Of a stretch of DNA of 48,154 nucleotides, positions 6,793 to 13,514 are shown in pieces (positions within the stretch are counted from its first letter, which is position 1; each line of letters opens with the position of its first letter). This DNA comes from a virus: positions 1 to 48,154 of the IMG/VR virus record IMGVR_UViG_3300046543_000819; one strand, given 5' to 3'. The position numbers and the translations under genes are program-made. The notes beneath the pieces were generated by a model. It saw nothing but the letters and a program-made list of their open reading frames with translations. It was not told the origin of the DNA and ran no database searches.

Positions 6793-7275
6793 TTAGCCGG
6801 CTCTGAACTCACGCCATCCGGTGCCCGTGAATTTGCCGTTAAGTTCATGTTCAATCACACGGCACACATCGTCCGTTATGTCGCGGTATATGCCACCCTC
6901 CTCACACTCATCGTAGATGGTGGAAGCTTTGTGCTCGGGCGCTAGATCTCCATCTTCGGCATAGTCCCCAACGATAGCGATTCGATCGCCGGCCCACCGC
7001 CCGATTGTGCGCGTAGCTATTACGTGATAGTCGATGGGCATAGGACCAGGACTGGCGTTATATTGGGGGAAGGTGCGTTCCGGCCCGTGCCAGTTTTCCT
7101 TCAGGTCCAGATCTCCCCCACCGCGCGCTTCACGTTCAGCAGCTGTGAGGACGACGAGCGCGCGCCCTACACCCGCACTGGCGACCTGCTCCCAAAGCTT
7201 TAGACCAGATGCCAGTTTGTGTGGATCGACAAATTCCTTTTTGTCGAGGTTGACAGGTTTCCAGTATTGACCCAC
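6793..7275 (-). CDS. Conserved phage protein, MGQYWKPVNLDKKE family
   Basis: A 160-residue protein whose start MGQYWKPVNLDKKEFVDPHK is the hallmark of a widespread but uncharacterised family in phages and actinobacteria. It ends with a conserved VIEHELNGKFTGTGWREF. GTG 7275 is chosen because AAGGAG lies 7 bases upstream and the family always starts at this Met-Gly-Gln. Compact globular fold likely; function unknown. Confidence 0.8.
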   Translation of the reverse strand: MGQYWKPVNLDKKEFVDPHKLASGLKLWEQVASAGVGRALVVLTAAEREARGGGDLDLKENWHGPERTFPQYNASPGPMPIDYHVIATRTIGRWAGDRIAIVGDYAEDGDLAPEHKASTIYDECEEGGIYRDITDDVCRVIEHELNGKFTGTGWREFRAG

Positions 7276-7335
7276 TTGGTTACTCCTTCTCCCCGTATGT
7301 TGTCGAGGTAACAAAAGGCTTTGACGGCCGGCGGT

Positions 7336-7662
7336 CTAGCGCAGGTACGTGGTGCCATACCCTGTGACGCCCGATGCTCCGAAGTCCTGCGCGAAGATGT
7401 TGCTGCGTGGATTGCGCTTTTCAGGTCCCTTGTATCCGGCCGGCTTCAGGACGTCGCCCGTTGTCTTGTCGACGAAGCAGTAAGCGGATCCGTGCTCGTC
7501 TCTCCGGCCGTTGTAAGCGGCGACCGCCACCACGCGCACGTACTTCAGTCCCTCCTGGATCTCGAGGACCACCGCCTGGGTGGGTGCGTACTGCCGCATC
7601 CGGTCATCCACCTTGGCCTGGGCTGCCTTGAGAAAGCCCGCGAGTGCTGTCTGAAAGTCCAT
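7336..7662 (-). CDS. Conserved phage protein, unknown
   Basis: A 108-residue protein. The segment AYCFVDKTTGDVLKPAGYKG recurs in many phages, in small proteins of unknown function. ATG 7662 follows GGAGG by 5 bases and lies 18 bases downstream of the -10 of the promoter at 7681-7708. Likely a mixed alpha-beta fold. Confidence 0.75.
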   Translation of the reverse strand: MDFQTALAGFLKAAQAKVDDRMRQYAPTQAVVLEIQEGLKYVRVVAVAAYNGRRDEHGSAYCFVDKTTGDVLKPAGYKGPEKRNPRSNIFAQDFGASGVTGYGTTYLR

Positions 7663-7680
7663 GTTTTCCTCCATGCAGGT

Positions 7681-7708
7681 ATAATAACACAATAACACGA
7701 AGTGTCAA
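7681..7708 (-). promoter_or_regulatory. Leftward promoter of the shared class
   Basis: TTGACA, 16 nt (CTTCGTGTTATTGTGT), TATTAT. GACAC-TTC-GTGTT forms the operator-like inverted repeat overlapping the -35. Drives the gene at 7662. The gap 7709-7821 holds nothing else that I can support. Confidence 0.85.
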
Positions 7709-7821
7709 CTAAAATCTAGGCGGATGCTGTGATCACTTCGCACTTGCTATGAGCACGCAACTCACAGGATTTATGCTGCTGGTCGCCGTCGTTTCCGATA
7801 CGGCCATCCGCGCTAACGGTT

Positions 7822-8094
7822 TTACATGCAGGGAGGCGCTGTGCATGGGTGCTTGCCACACTTATCGCAAACGGATGTCAAGGACCGTCCACAGCAAGCA
7901 CACATAGGCTCCTGTACGGGGGTGTGCTTGCGGCCGAGCTCCTTCTCAGTCAGGTACTCTTTCTCCATCCATCTTCCCTGTGATCCTTCGCGGCGGTTCT
8001 GCGCGTTCACCTTGCCGGCCTGCTGCGGTGTCCAGATCTGCTCTTCTCCGTAGATAATCCCGTCGTACCCCTGGAACACATAAGCTTTTTTCAC
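7822..8094 (-). CDS. Small protein with C-terminal zinc ribbon
   Basis: A 90-residue protein ending in CACCGRSLTSVCDKCGKHPC, a compact zinc-ribbon arrangement. GTG 8094 is chosen: GGAGG precedes it by 8 bases and it is 22 bases downstream of the -10 at 8117. Single-gene unit between two promoters. Function unknown. Confidence 0.7.
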   Translation of the reverse strand: MKKAYVFQGYDGIIYGEEQIWTPQQAGKVNAQNRREGSQGRWMEKEYLTEKELGRKHTPVQEPMCACCGRSLTSVCDKCGKHPCTAPPCM

Positions 8095-8116
8095 TCGCGA
8101 ATCCTCCGATGTGCTA

Positions 8117-8144
8117 AGAATAGCACAATGACACACAGTGTCAA
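8117..8144 (-). promoter_or_regulatory. Leftward promoter of the shared class
   Basis: TTGACA, 16 nt (CTGTGTGTCATTGTGC), TATTCT. Best example of the operator-like palindrome TGACAC-TGT-GTGTCA inside the promoter. Confidence 0.85.
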
Positions 8145-8153
8145 CTAAATAAT

Positions 8154-8172
8154 GCGTCCAGATTCCGGACGC
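8154..8172. repeat. Variant of the intercistronic TCCGGA palindrome
   Basis: GCGTCC-AGATTCC-GGACGC, located directly after a stop codon at 8174 and before the next promoter. Related to five GTCCGGA-A-TCCGGAC copies elsewhere; could act as a terminator or protein site. Confidence 0.5.
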
Positions 8173-8173
8173 G

Positions 8174-8314
8174 CTACCACTCGAGTGTGATACCGAAGAA
8201 CCGAAATGAATGCCGCGGCTGATCCGGCGGAAATGGACTCAGCCAGGGATGGCGCGCGCATACTCCCATGCCGATCTGACAAGTGCACGGTTTGACGGCC
8301 GCCGGCGGGGTCAT
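8174..8314 (-). CDS. Small protein, unknown
   Basis: A 46-residue protein with CTC and GMGVCARH (possible metal site). The ATG overlaps the upstream stop (ATGA), which is the main evidence. Last gene of a five-gene leftward operon. Confidence 0.5.
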   Translation of the reverse strand: MTPPAAVKPCTCQIGMGVCARHPWLSPFPPDQPRHSFRFFGITLEW

Positions 8315-8499
8315 TTTGCAAACCCAGGATGCCCGGCATCCTTCAAGCAATCGCACAGCGCGAGCTCTGTGGGGCAGCCTTCGAAGTTTCCCGCGGTGAA
8401 CCTTACGGCGCGCAGGTGCAAGTATGCTTGGTGAATCGCGCGGATCGCCTTGATTTTGTCGAGGCTTTCCAAGGATGTGCAATAGATCTCTGTGTGCAT
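8311..8499 (-). CDS. Small protein, unknown
   Basis: A 62-residue protein with a helical core and three Cys. ATG 8499 is preceded by AGAGGTG and follows the upstream stop by 11 bases; its own stop overlaps the next start. No family recognised. Confidence 0.6.
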   Translation of the reverse strand: MHTEIYCTSLESLDKIKAIRAIHQAYLHLRAVRFTAGNFEGCPTELALCDCLKDAGHPGFAK

Positions 8500-8510
8500 G
8501 GTGGCACCTC

Positions 8511-8645
8511 TCACTGTGAGTCTCTCCAAACTTGCGCCTGCTTTGCGTCATGCTCCTGGCGTACCAGCCGCGCGCGTTTTGCTCGGCGGGTAGATCTCAC
8601 CAGCATCGAAACCGCAAGGGCTGAGGCTAGAAGCGGACTAAGCAT
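8511..8645 (-). CDS. Small membrane-anchored basic protein
   Basis: A 44-residue protein with an N-terminal hydrophobic segment (MLSPLLASALAVSMLV) then a highly basic stretch (RSTRRAKRARLVRQ). The ATG overlaps the stop region of the upstream gene by 8 bases and fills an otherwise empty 138-base gap in the operon. Function unknown; it could be an inner-membrane peptide. Confidence 0.5.
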   Translation of the reverse strand: MLSPLLASALAVSMLVRSTRRAKRARLVRQEHDAKQAQVWRDSQ

Positions 8646-8946
8646 AGAACCTGGCCCGCGGGTATTCCTTGCGCACCATTTCCTTTGCTTCCTCTCGGCT
8701 CCTGGCGCGGAGGAAGAAGTCGATTTGCCAGTCAACACCGTCCGGGCAGTACGCGCGATACATCACGCCACTCGGGACCCTGCCGCCCCAGTATGCGCCG
8801 CCTTCGTCATAGTCGTAATCGACCATGCGCAGGCGCACCAGATGGAACTTGATGGGCAATTCGCGTGATTCGTCATCGTGCTGATCTGGGCGCCCCATAG
8901 GCGCGCCATACTTGCTCGACACGTTCGACAGCTTAGGTATTGGCAT
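8638..8946 (-). CDS. Conserved phage protein, unknown
   Basis: A 102-residue protein with the phage-typical YDEGGAYWGG segment followed by YRAYCPDG and a C-terminal AKEMVRKEYPRARF helix. Similar small proteins occur in many phages without known function. ATG 8946 lies 4 bases after the upstream stop, with AAGGG nearby. Confidence 0.75.
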   Translation of the reverse strand: MPIPKLSNVSSKYGAPMGRPDQHDDESRELPIKFHLVRLRMVDYDYDEGGAYWGGRVPSGVMYRAYCPDGVDWQIDFFLRARSREEAKEMVRKEYPRARFYA

Positions 8947-8950
8947 TGTC

Positions 8951-9301
8951 TTAGCCCTTGCGCGTGACGCCAGTCCTGGAAAGGAAGGCGTCAGCGTCTG
9001 TTGTCTCTGTTGTGGTGATCGGCTTTCCGTCCGCGTCGAACCCGTGCCACGTTTCGACCACAACACGCATGGACGGGTTAACTGTTACGACGTCCCGGAA
9101 GCTCGACCAGATGTGGCCGGCGGCTGATTTTAGCGTCCGAAACTCTCCTGCGCCCGAGCCTCCGTCCTGGTCATTCTCAATCCAGACGCTGTACCTCGTG
9201 GTCTTCAGGTATTCATACTTACGGACCACAAACCAGCTGTGGGCGGCCGTGTGCTCGATGCTGGCCTTCCGTTTAGCCGTGATCTCGGCCAGGTTGCGCA
9301 T
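8951..9301 (-). CDS. Small phage protein, unknown
   Basis: A 116-residue soluble protein with an alternating pattern suggesting beta strands (WFVVRKYEYLKTTRYSVWIE). AAAGAG lies 7 bases before the ATG. First gene of the operon running down to 8174. No promoter of the shared class precedes it; the upstream gap holds an inverted-repeat element instead. Confidence 0.65.
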   Translation of the reverse strand: MRNLAEITAKRKASIEHTAAHSWFVVRKYEYLKTTRYSVWIENDQDGGSGAGEFRTLKSAAGHIWSSFRDVVTVNPSMRVVVETWHGFDADGKPITTTETTDADAFLSRTGVTRKG

Positions 9302-9555
9302 TGCTTTGCTCTTTTCTGCCGTTTATAGACTGGCGACCTGTCTGTTAGCTGTTAACTCCTATGGATGCATAGGTGCTCCACCTTTACCGCCTGCTATACG
9401 CGGCGTTGGAAGCGCAAGGGCTAGCCATCATAGCTAAGGCCGTGATGGTGTTGTGCTTGTTCTATGCATCCATAGCAGCAAACCGCGCTGCCCTTACTTA
9501 GTAAGCAATTGAGATAAACTTGGCTGCCCTAATACCAACCAAGCATGCTGAAGCA
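9302..9555. other. Intergenic stretch with nested inverted repeats (structured RNA candidate)
   Basis: No gene is visible on either strand. CTATGGATGCATAG at 9359-9372 and its exact reverse complement at 9462-9475 form a 14-bp stem enclosing 89 nt, with an inner stem CCATCA (9425-9430)/TGATGG (9443-9448). A palindrome CTTAC-TTA-GTAAG follows at about 9494-9506. The element sits in the 5' region of the operon starting at 9301, so it may be a leader, a small RNA or a protein-binding cruciform. Confidence 0.55.
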
Positions 9556-9756
9556 TTAACTCCCCACGGCCAGACCAGCCGCCTGCATGCCGGCAATCAG
9601 GTCGTCAGCGTATCTCCACTCAACACATAGCGCGTTCCCGAACCACTGCCAGGACTCGGTGTCGGTGTTCTCCTGGATCCAGTCCTTCGCTTGCTGTGTT
9701 TCAGGAATCACGCGCACTATGGATCCTTGGTTGTCGATTGTCACGTCTCGTGCCAT
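9556..9756 (-). CDS. Conserved small phage protein, unknown
   Basis: A 66-residue protein of a common phage type: short N-terminal strands, an ...QAKDWIQENTD helix and a final YADDLIAGMQAAGL helix. ATG 9756 has GGAGGAGG 7 bases upstream and directly follows the upstream stop. Function unknown. Confidence 0.75.
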   Translation of the reverse strand: MARDVTIDNQGSIVRVIPETQQAKDWIQENTDTESWQWFGNALCVEWRYADDLIAGMQAAGLAVGS

Positions 9757-9758
9757 TT

Positions 9759-9974
9759 TTAGTCCTCCTCCCTCTCGAGGGAGCCCGCGTGTACTTGGTA
9801 GCCCTGGCGAGGAGCGATGCGAAGCTCTCCGCAATCAGGCAAGTCTTGGCACGCTCTCAGATACTCTTCGTCAGAGAGCCCCAGTTCGTCCGACCCTATG
9901 GACTGTTGGCCATAAAAGAACCACTTACCACTGGGCTGTTTCTGCTGAATTATGGTCGTGTACCTGATAATCAT
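9759..9974 (-). CDS. Small phage protein, unknown
   Basis: A 71-residue protein (MIIRYTTIIQQKQPSGKWFF) with an N-terminal strand-like part and an acidic C-terminus. ATG 9974 is chosen, downstream of GAGGGGGA and of the promoter at 10003-10030; the longer ORF would begin inside the promoter. First gene of a two-gene unit. Confidence 0.7.
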   Translation of the reverse strand: MIIRYTTIIQQKQPSGKWFFYGQQSIGSDELGLSDEEYLRACQDLPDCGELRIAPRQGYQVHAGSLEREED

Positions 9975-10002
9975 TTTTGGTCTGATCCCCCTCGATGTGT
10001 CA

Positions 10003-10030
10003 AGAATAACACAATAACACATAGTGTCAA
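10003..10030 (-). promoter_or_regulatory. Leftward promoter of the shared class
   Basis: TTGACA, 16 nt (CTATGTGTTATTGTGT), TATTCT; GACAC-TAT-GTGTT inverted repeat. Drives the unit starting at 9974. Confidence 0.85.
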
Positions 10031-10049
10031 TACAATTCTGCTACAACTT

Positions 10050-10379
10050 TCAGCCGATCTCCTGATCTATCGTGCCGTGTTCGGTGTGGTACTCCTCGAC
10101 GCTGTCGAAGTGCGCCTCGACCGCATCCGCAAATAACCCGCGGTTATGCCGGCGGTGCTCGTCGCGGAGCCAGATTGTAAAGGCTTCGCGCCAGTCGTTT
10201 ATGATCTCGCGATGCGTGCTGCCATCACATCCGAGCTCGGCCGCATCGTGGCAACGATTCGCGCGGTCGGGGTCGTTTATAAAATCGTCGCTACTGGCGC
10301 CCCAGACGTTTTGCACATGCTCGGATCTGATGAAGGCATCCACGAATGCCTTGATTCTCTTTTGCGATGCTGGCGTCAT
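10050..10379 (-). CDS. Small acidic phage protein, unknown
   Basis: A 109-residue soluble helical protein. ATG 10379 overlaps the stop of the upstream zinc-binding gene (ATGA), with GGGAG upstream. Asp, Glu and His are frequent in the C-terminal half (HRRHNRGLFADAVEAHFD), but no catalytic pattern is recognised. Confidence 0.65.
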   Translation of the reverse strand: MTPASQKRIKAFVDAFIRSEHVQNVWGASSDDFINDPDRANRCHDAAELGCDGSTHREIINDWREAFTIWLRDEHRRHNRGLFADAVEAHFDSVEEYHTEHGTIDQEIG

Positions 10380-10552
10380 TTCGTCGGCTCCCATCCGCAG
10401 TTGAGGCAGCCTCCGCCGAAGTTGACATGGTGCGCCGTGCACGGTGTTGCAAGCTTGCGCGCGGCCGCATGCTCGGCGTGGGTGCGTGGCCAGTTCGAGT
10501 AAGGGTAAGGAGGCTCCAGCCCATTGCCGTTGCATGTCCAGCAGCGGATCAC
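10376..10552 (-). CDS. Small zinc-binding protein
   Basis: A 58-residue protein with CWTCNGNG at residues 4-11 and CLNCGWEP near the C-terminus: two C-x2-C pairs, a zinc-ribbon layout, with HH in between. GTG 10552 is inferred; AAGGAA lies 13 bases upstream. Its stop overlaps the next start. It explains the long N-terminal extension otherwise given to the downstream gene, which is a frame artefact. Confidence 0.6.
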   Translation of the reverse strand: MIRCWTCNGNGLEPPYPYSNWPRTHAEHAAARKLATPCTAHHVNFGGGCLNCGWEPTK

Positions 10553-10571
10553 TTCATGACGGTGTTCCTTT

Positions 10572-10586
10572 GTCCGGAATCCGGAC
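10572..10586. repeat. Intercistronic palindrome GTCCGGAATCCGGAC
   Basis: Perfect 7-bp arms around one A, 3 bases past the stop at 10589 and just before the next operon gene. Same word at 12122, 13290 and 31075; variants at 8154 and 13603. Confidence 0.8.
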
Positions 10587-10588
10587 GC

Positions 10589-10780
10589 TTAGACTGCAAA
10601 GGTGAGCTCACGCCACGCGCGCGAGTATTGGAAGGCCAGCTGCGCAGAATATGCGGCGGCTCCGCTGAATCCGCGCGCTATGTAGCCCAGTGAATCCTCG
10701 GCGTACTTATTGGCATAGGCCAGGGTGGCAACGCGCACATCCAAAAGGGTCTGATCGGTGAGTGTGAGTGTCTGAGTCAT
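10589..10780 (-). CDS. Small phage protein, unknown
   Basis: A 63-residue protein, mainly helical and Ala-rich (VRVATLAYANKYAEDSLGYI). ATG 10780 follows GGGAGG and lies downstream of the promoter at 10809-10836. No family recognised. Confidence 0.65.
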   Translation of the reverse strand: MTQTLTLTDQTLLDVRVATLAYANKYAEDSLGYIARGFSGAAAYSAQLAFQYSRAWRELTFAV

Positions 10781-10808
10781 TCGCCCTGCCTCCCGTGCTG
10801 ATGTATTG

Positions 10809-10836
10809 AGAATAACACAATGACACACGGTGTCAA
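10809..10836 (-). promoter_or_regulatory. Leftward promoter of the shared class
   Basis: TTGACA, 16 nt (CCGTGTGTCATTGTGT), TATTCT; TGACAC-CGT-GTGTCA palindrome. Lies immediately next to the tandem repeat array that starts at 10873. Confidence 0.85.
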
Positions 10837-10872
10837 CTAAAATGTGTTGCAACTTTCGCGCTACCCTCGGCC

Positions 10873-11149
10873 GATCTCGAAATGCATCGCAAGGAATCCA
10901 CAACCCCCGTGGATGTCAATTTGCATCGCAAGGAATCTGGATCCGCGCGGCCGATCTCAAAACGCGTCGCAATGAATAGTGCGCACGAGCCAGGATCTCG
11001 AAATGAGCCGGCGGCATTCTGGATGTGCGGCCGATCTCGAAATGAGCCGGCGGCATTCTGGATCAAAATAGGATCTCGAAATGAGCCAGGGGCATTCTGG
11101 ATCCAGATAGGATCTCGAAATGGACCGGCGGCATTTTGGGAAAATGTCA
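10873..11149. repeat. Tandem array A, seven units of about 39 bp
   Basis: Units begin at 10873, 10912, 10953, 10994, 11033, 11072 and 11111 (steps 39, 41, 41, 39, 39, 39). The last four share GATCTCGAAATG and GGCATTCTGGAT (GGCATTTTGGGA in the last), followed by about 8 variable bases; the first three are degenerate. Both strands stay open through the array because the period is a multiple of three, but I do not call a gene. Possible replication or partition iterons. Confidence 0.85.
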
Positions 11150-11167
11150 TTCTGTCATTCCTCGAGT

Positions 11168-11271
11168 CAGAGACAGGAGATCGGCGCCGGCATAGGCGGC
11201 TGGATCCAGAGACAGGAGATCGGCGCCGGCATAGGCGGCTGGATCCAGAGACAGGAGATCGGCGCCGGCAT
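11168..11271. repeat. Tandem array B, 2.7 units of 39 bp
   Basis: CAGAGACAGGAGATCGGCG begins at 11168, 11207 and 11246 with identical units. A different sequence from array A but exactly the same 39-bp period. GGCGCC and GCCGGC palindromes occur in each unit. The array ends at the stop of the gene at 11273. Confidence 0.9.
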
Positions 11272-11272
11272 C

Positions 11273-11506
11273 TCATTTGACTAGATGCTTTAGCGCTGAA
11301 TCGAAGTGGTAATCGTTTGCGTACGCGTAAACGACATCACAAAGGAACCGCAGACCATCACGGCCGGTTGCATGCCAGTAATCCCAGCGTACGCGTTTAT
11401 CAGAGAATGAGGGATTCTCCGCCATGTATTGCGCCACAGGTACGCGCGCAAGAATCGGCGCCAATAGCGCGCGCATGGTCTCTAGATGCTCGGCCGTTAT
11501 CTTCAT
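11273..11506 (-). CDS. Conserved small phage protein, unknown
   Basis: A 77-residue protein; MKITAEHLETMRALLAPIL at the start and RWDYWHATG...YANDYHFDSALKHLVK at the end match a small family seen in phages and proteobacteria, function unknown. AGAGGG precedes the ATG at 11506. The stop abuts array B. Confidence 0.75.
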   Translation of the reverse strand: MKITAEHLETMRALLAPILARVPVAQYMAENPSFSDKRVRWDYWHATGRDGLRFLCDVVYAYANDYHFDSALKHLVK

Positions 11507-11561
11507 TTGGTTTCCCTCTTTTCTCGAGCCGATCGGCGCGCCGGCCGGCCGTCTTGATTCG

Positions 11562-11882
11562 TTAGAGTGTGGGGAATTGCATCCCAGCTTTGTAACCGTG
11601 CTTTGTATAAAATGCCTTAATAGGCACAATGGCGCGGTTCACCTCAGCATCTGTTGGCGCCGGTAGACGCGGGAATGCTCCCATTCCAGCGAACATGTGA
11701 CCATGTACCAGTGTCATAAGCCGATCGGCCGCGGCGGCCGGCCGTTTCCAGTATGGCCAACCATCACTGTGTGCGTTCACCTCATCCCGGAATGCTCCCA
11801 AGAATCGCGACGCTTTGCCTAAGACAGCATGCGACGCAAATCGATCTATTGCATTGTCAATTTCTGCCTCATTCATCCACAT
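11562..11882 (-). CDS. Small phage protein, unknown
   Basis: A 106-residue soluble protein, helical, with AAADRLMTLVHGHMF and DAEVNRAIVPIKAFY helices. ATG 11882 has AAGGAA 8 bases upstream; a second in-frame ATG lies two codons on. No family recognised. The 55-base gap below it is packed with palindromic restriction-type sites. Confidence 0.65.
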   Translation of the reverse strand: MWMNEAEIDNAIDRFASHAVLGKASRFLGAFRDEVNAHSDGWPYWKRPAAAADRLMTLVHGHMFAGMGAFPRLPAPTDAEVNRAIVPIKAFYTKHGYKAGMQFPTL

Positions 11883-11948
11883 ATGCCGTTTTCCTTCCTA
11901 GTAGATACAGGCATGCCCTTAGGGTGCGAGTGGGAATGCCTTTACCTG

Positions 11949-12077
11949 CTAACCCGTGATGATTCCGGCCGAGCCTTTACCGCACTTCATACATGCGACA
12001 TACAAGACGCGGCCGTCTGTGCGCGTGATGTCGTAGTGTCTGCAGAATGTTCGCTCGAGCATCCTGATAATGAACAT
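11949..12077 (-). CDS. Zinc-binding microprotein
   Basis: A 42-residue protein: FCRHYDITRTDGRVLYVACM followed by KCGKGSAG. The pattern C-x2-H-Y ... DGR ... C-x2-C matches the protein at 1723-1917, so the two are probably homologous. ATG 12077 is preceded by AAAGGG. Function unknown. Confidence 0.6.
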   Translation of the reverse strand: MFIIRMLERTFCRHYDITRTDGRVLYVACMKCGKGSAGIITG

Positions 12078-12121
12078 GGGTTACCCTTTCATGCTGGCGC
12101 CGATCGGCGCCGGCCGTTAGT

Positions 12122-12136
12122 GTCCGGAATCCGGAC
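12122..12136. repeat. Intercistronic palindrome GTCCGGAATCCGGAC
   Basis: Same perfect palindrome as at 10572, here in the 79-base gap between the stop at 12157 and the start at 12077. Confidence 0.8.
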
Positions 12137-12156
12137 GATTCGCTCGGCTGGGGCCG

Positions 12157-12741
12157 TTAGTTTGCTCGGCCGCGGATATTGATCCACAATGCCGCTTGTA
12201 ACTCGGCCGGCGCGATACCGGCCGTTATTGCTGCAATTTGGTACGCCTGTGTGATGTCCTGATACATGAGCTCGCGTATAGCCTCAGGCGCATCCGGATG
12301 TGCAACCTTAGACGCCCATGTGTCGACGGTGACCGCGTCTAGATCTCCGCAGATATTGCGATAAAACGCGTTGACCTTAGGACCACCTAACACCGATTCC
12401 GGCGCTTCGCCTTGCGCGATACGCCATGCTTTGTCAACGTTGCGGCCGAGTATGCCGCGCACCTCGGGGAATGGTAATCCTGTGTCGAATGCCTCAGCCA
12501 CTGCGCGCGCGGCCACCATGTTTCGTGACCAGTGAACGCGAGGAGATAAAGCAGCGATAATACCGGCGCCGCGCTTTAGATCTCCCGGGGAGATCTCACG
12601 CGCAAGGTTGCGTGCCTTTACATACCACGCGCGGCCGTCTGTGAGCTCGGCCGGAGTGACAGTTTGCCATCGCGTGAGAATGTTTGCAGTGTACTTGCGC
12701 ACGTTACGCGCGCGCTTTTTCTTGCGTTCAATCCGAGTCAT
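12157..12741 (-). CDS. Conserved phage protein (glycosylase-like helical fold suspected)
   Basis: A 194-residue protein of a family widespread in actinophages and other phages (possibly DUF7178; from memory). Conserved segments are IIAALSPRVHWSRNM, LGRNVDKAWRIAQGE, LGGPKVNAFYRNICGD and AVTVDTWA. The order GPKVxxFYxN then a conserved VTVDTW recalls the helix-hairpin-helix DNA-glycosylase layout, where an Asp follows the hairpin; this is inference. AAGGGC precedes the ATG. Confidence 0.75.
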   Translation of the reverse strand: MTRIERKKKRARNVRKYTANILTRWQTVTPAELTDGRAWYVKARNLAREISPGDLKRGAGIIAALSPRVHWSRNMVAARAVAEAFDTGLPFPEVRGILGRNVDKAWRIAQGEAPESVLGGPKVNAFYRNICGDLDAVTVDTWASKVAHPDAPEAIRELMYQDITQAYQIAAITAGIAPAELQAALWINIRGRAN

Positions 12742-12779
12742 TTTGGTTTAGCCCTTTTAAAATGTTGGGTTTAGTAAAC

Positions 12780-12814
12780 ACGGGCATGCCCTAGTACCGC
12801 TCGAGCATGCCCGT
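12780..12814 (-). terminator. Hairpin with 10-bp stem
   Basis: ACGGGCATGC and GCATGCCCGT form a perfect 10-bp stem with a 15-nt loop, 6 bases past the stop at 12820. On the minus strand a short GTGTTT follows, so it may be a weak leftward terminator. Confidence 0.5.
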
Positions 12815-12819
12815 ATCTG

Positions 12820-13269
12820 CTAGACCGTGCCAGTTTGCAGATATTGCGCCATGAATTCGTACTGATTCTCAGGAAACGCGCCGTACTTCATGAAGTATTG
12901 CGCCTGAGCGTTTACCTCAGCATCGATGATGCGAGAGTAGCGCGCAATTTCGGCCGGAGTCAGAGTGGGAATGAGCTCGATCATAATCCGCTTCATTTCC
13001 TCAGCTGCAGCTGCTTCGCCAGTGGGGGAAAAATCGGCATCGATCGTAACGTGTGCGTAATCGTGCCATGCGCGAAAGAGCCAATTGAGAGATGCCGAGC
13101 CGAAAATCGTGCCGAGTGAATTACCGACGTTGATTTTCAGATGTCCTGTGGCTTCCCAGTCACGTTTCATTGCGGCGTAATCGGGGTATTGATCGGCAGT
13201 CAGAGTGTGAGGAACGCGGCCGCCAATGTACTTCACAATTGCGTTGAAACCTTTGTCGAGGATAGGCAC
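12820..13269 (-). CDS. Phage protein with WHDYAH motif, unknown
   Basis: A 149-residue protein. FRAWHDYAHV in the middle contains closely spaced His/Asp that could bind metal, and the C-terminal half is helical with DAEVNAQAQYFMKYG. GTG 13269 is chosen because AGGAGA lies 8 bases upstream; longer ORFs run through the upstream gene. Second gene after the promoter at 13515. Confidence 0.65.
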   Translation of the reverse strand: MPILDKGFNAIVKYIGGRVPHTLTADQYPDYAAMKRDWEATGHLKINVGNSLGTIFGSASLNWLFRAWHDYAHVTIDADFSPTGEAAAAEEMKRIMIELIPTLTPAEIARYSRIIDAEVNAQAQYFMKYGAFPENQYEFMAQYLQTGTV

Positions 13270-13289
13270 GATATTTTCTCCTGTGTTTT

Positions 13290-13304
13290 GTCCGGAATCC
13301 GGAC
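13290..13304. repeat. Intercistronic palindrome GTCCGGAATCCGGAC
   Basis: Located 3 bases past the stop at 13307, between two genes of one leftward unit. Confidence 0.8.
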
Positions 13305-13306
13305 GG

Positions 13307-13507
13307 TTAACGGTATTCGACGGTGATTCCGTCGACGCATCCGACGGCCGGCGCACAGATTGCAGTTGGCCGTACCTGTAATGTCTGCAGTTCAATCGGT
13401 GACAGTTCCATCGGCTGGATGGTCGCAAGGTATGCCGCTCCGAATACTCCGGCCGGAATCGCCAGTGTTATCGCCAGAGCTCCGATGACTGCCCTAATGT
13501 TTTCCAT
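13307..13507 (-). CDS. Small membrane or secreted protein, possibly leaderless
   Basis: A 66-residue protein with one hydrophobic segment (residues 5-25, RAVIGALAITLAIPAGVFGA) and a polar C-terminal part with two Cys (ICAPAVGC) that could form a disulfide outside the cell. ATG 13507 lies only 7 bases downstream of the -10 TAATAT at 13515-13520, and no ribosome site is present, so the transcript probably starts at or next to the ATG. Confidence 0.65.
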   Translation of the reverse strand: MENIRAVIGALAITLAIPAGVFGAAYLATIQPMELSPIELQTLQVRPTAICAPAVGCVDGITVEYR

Positions 13508-13514
13508 GGGTTTG

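Noticed and set aside
7662-10030. Longer N-termini such as MCHCAILSTSE, MLLCYYTCMEEN and MCYCVILDTS
   Set aside because: These are the translated promoter sequence (TGTCATTGTGCTATT); the true starts lie downstream next to good ribosome sites.
10873-11149. CRISPR array
   Set aside because: Units are 39 bp with about 31 shared and 8 variable bases, so no spacers of useful length, and no cas genes.
10833-11280. Long open frames on both strands through the 39-bp arrays
   Set aside because: Open only because the repeat period is a multiple of three; no ribosome site, and composition is repeat-driven.
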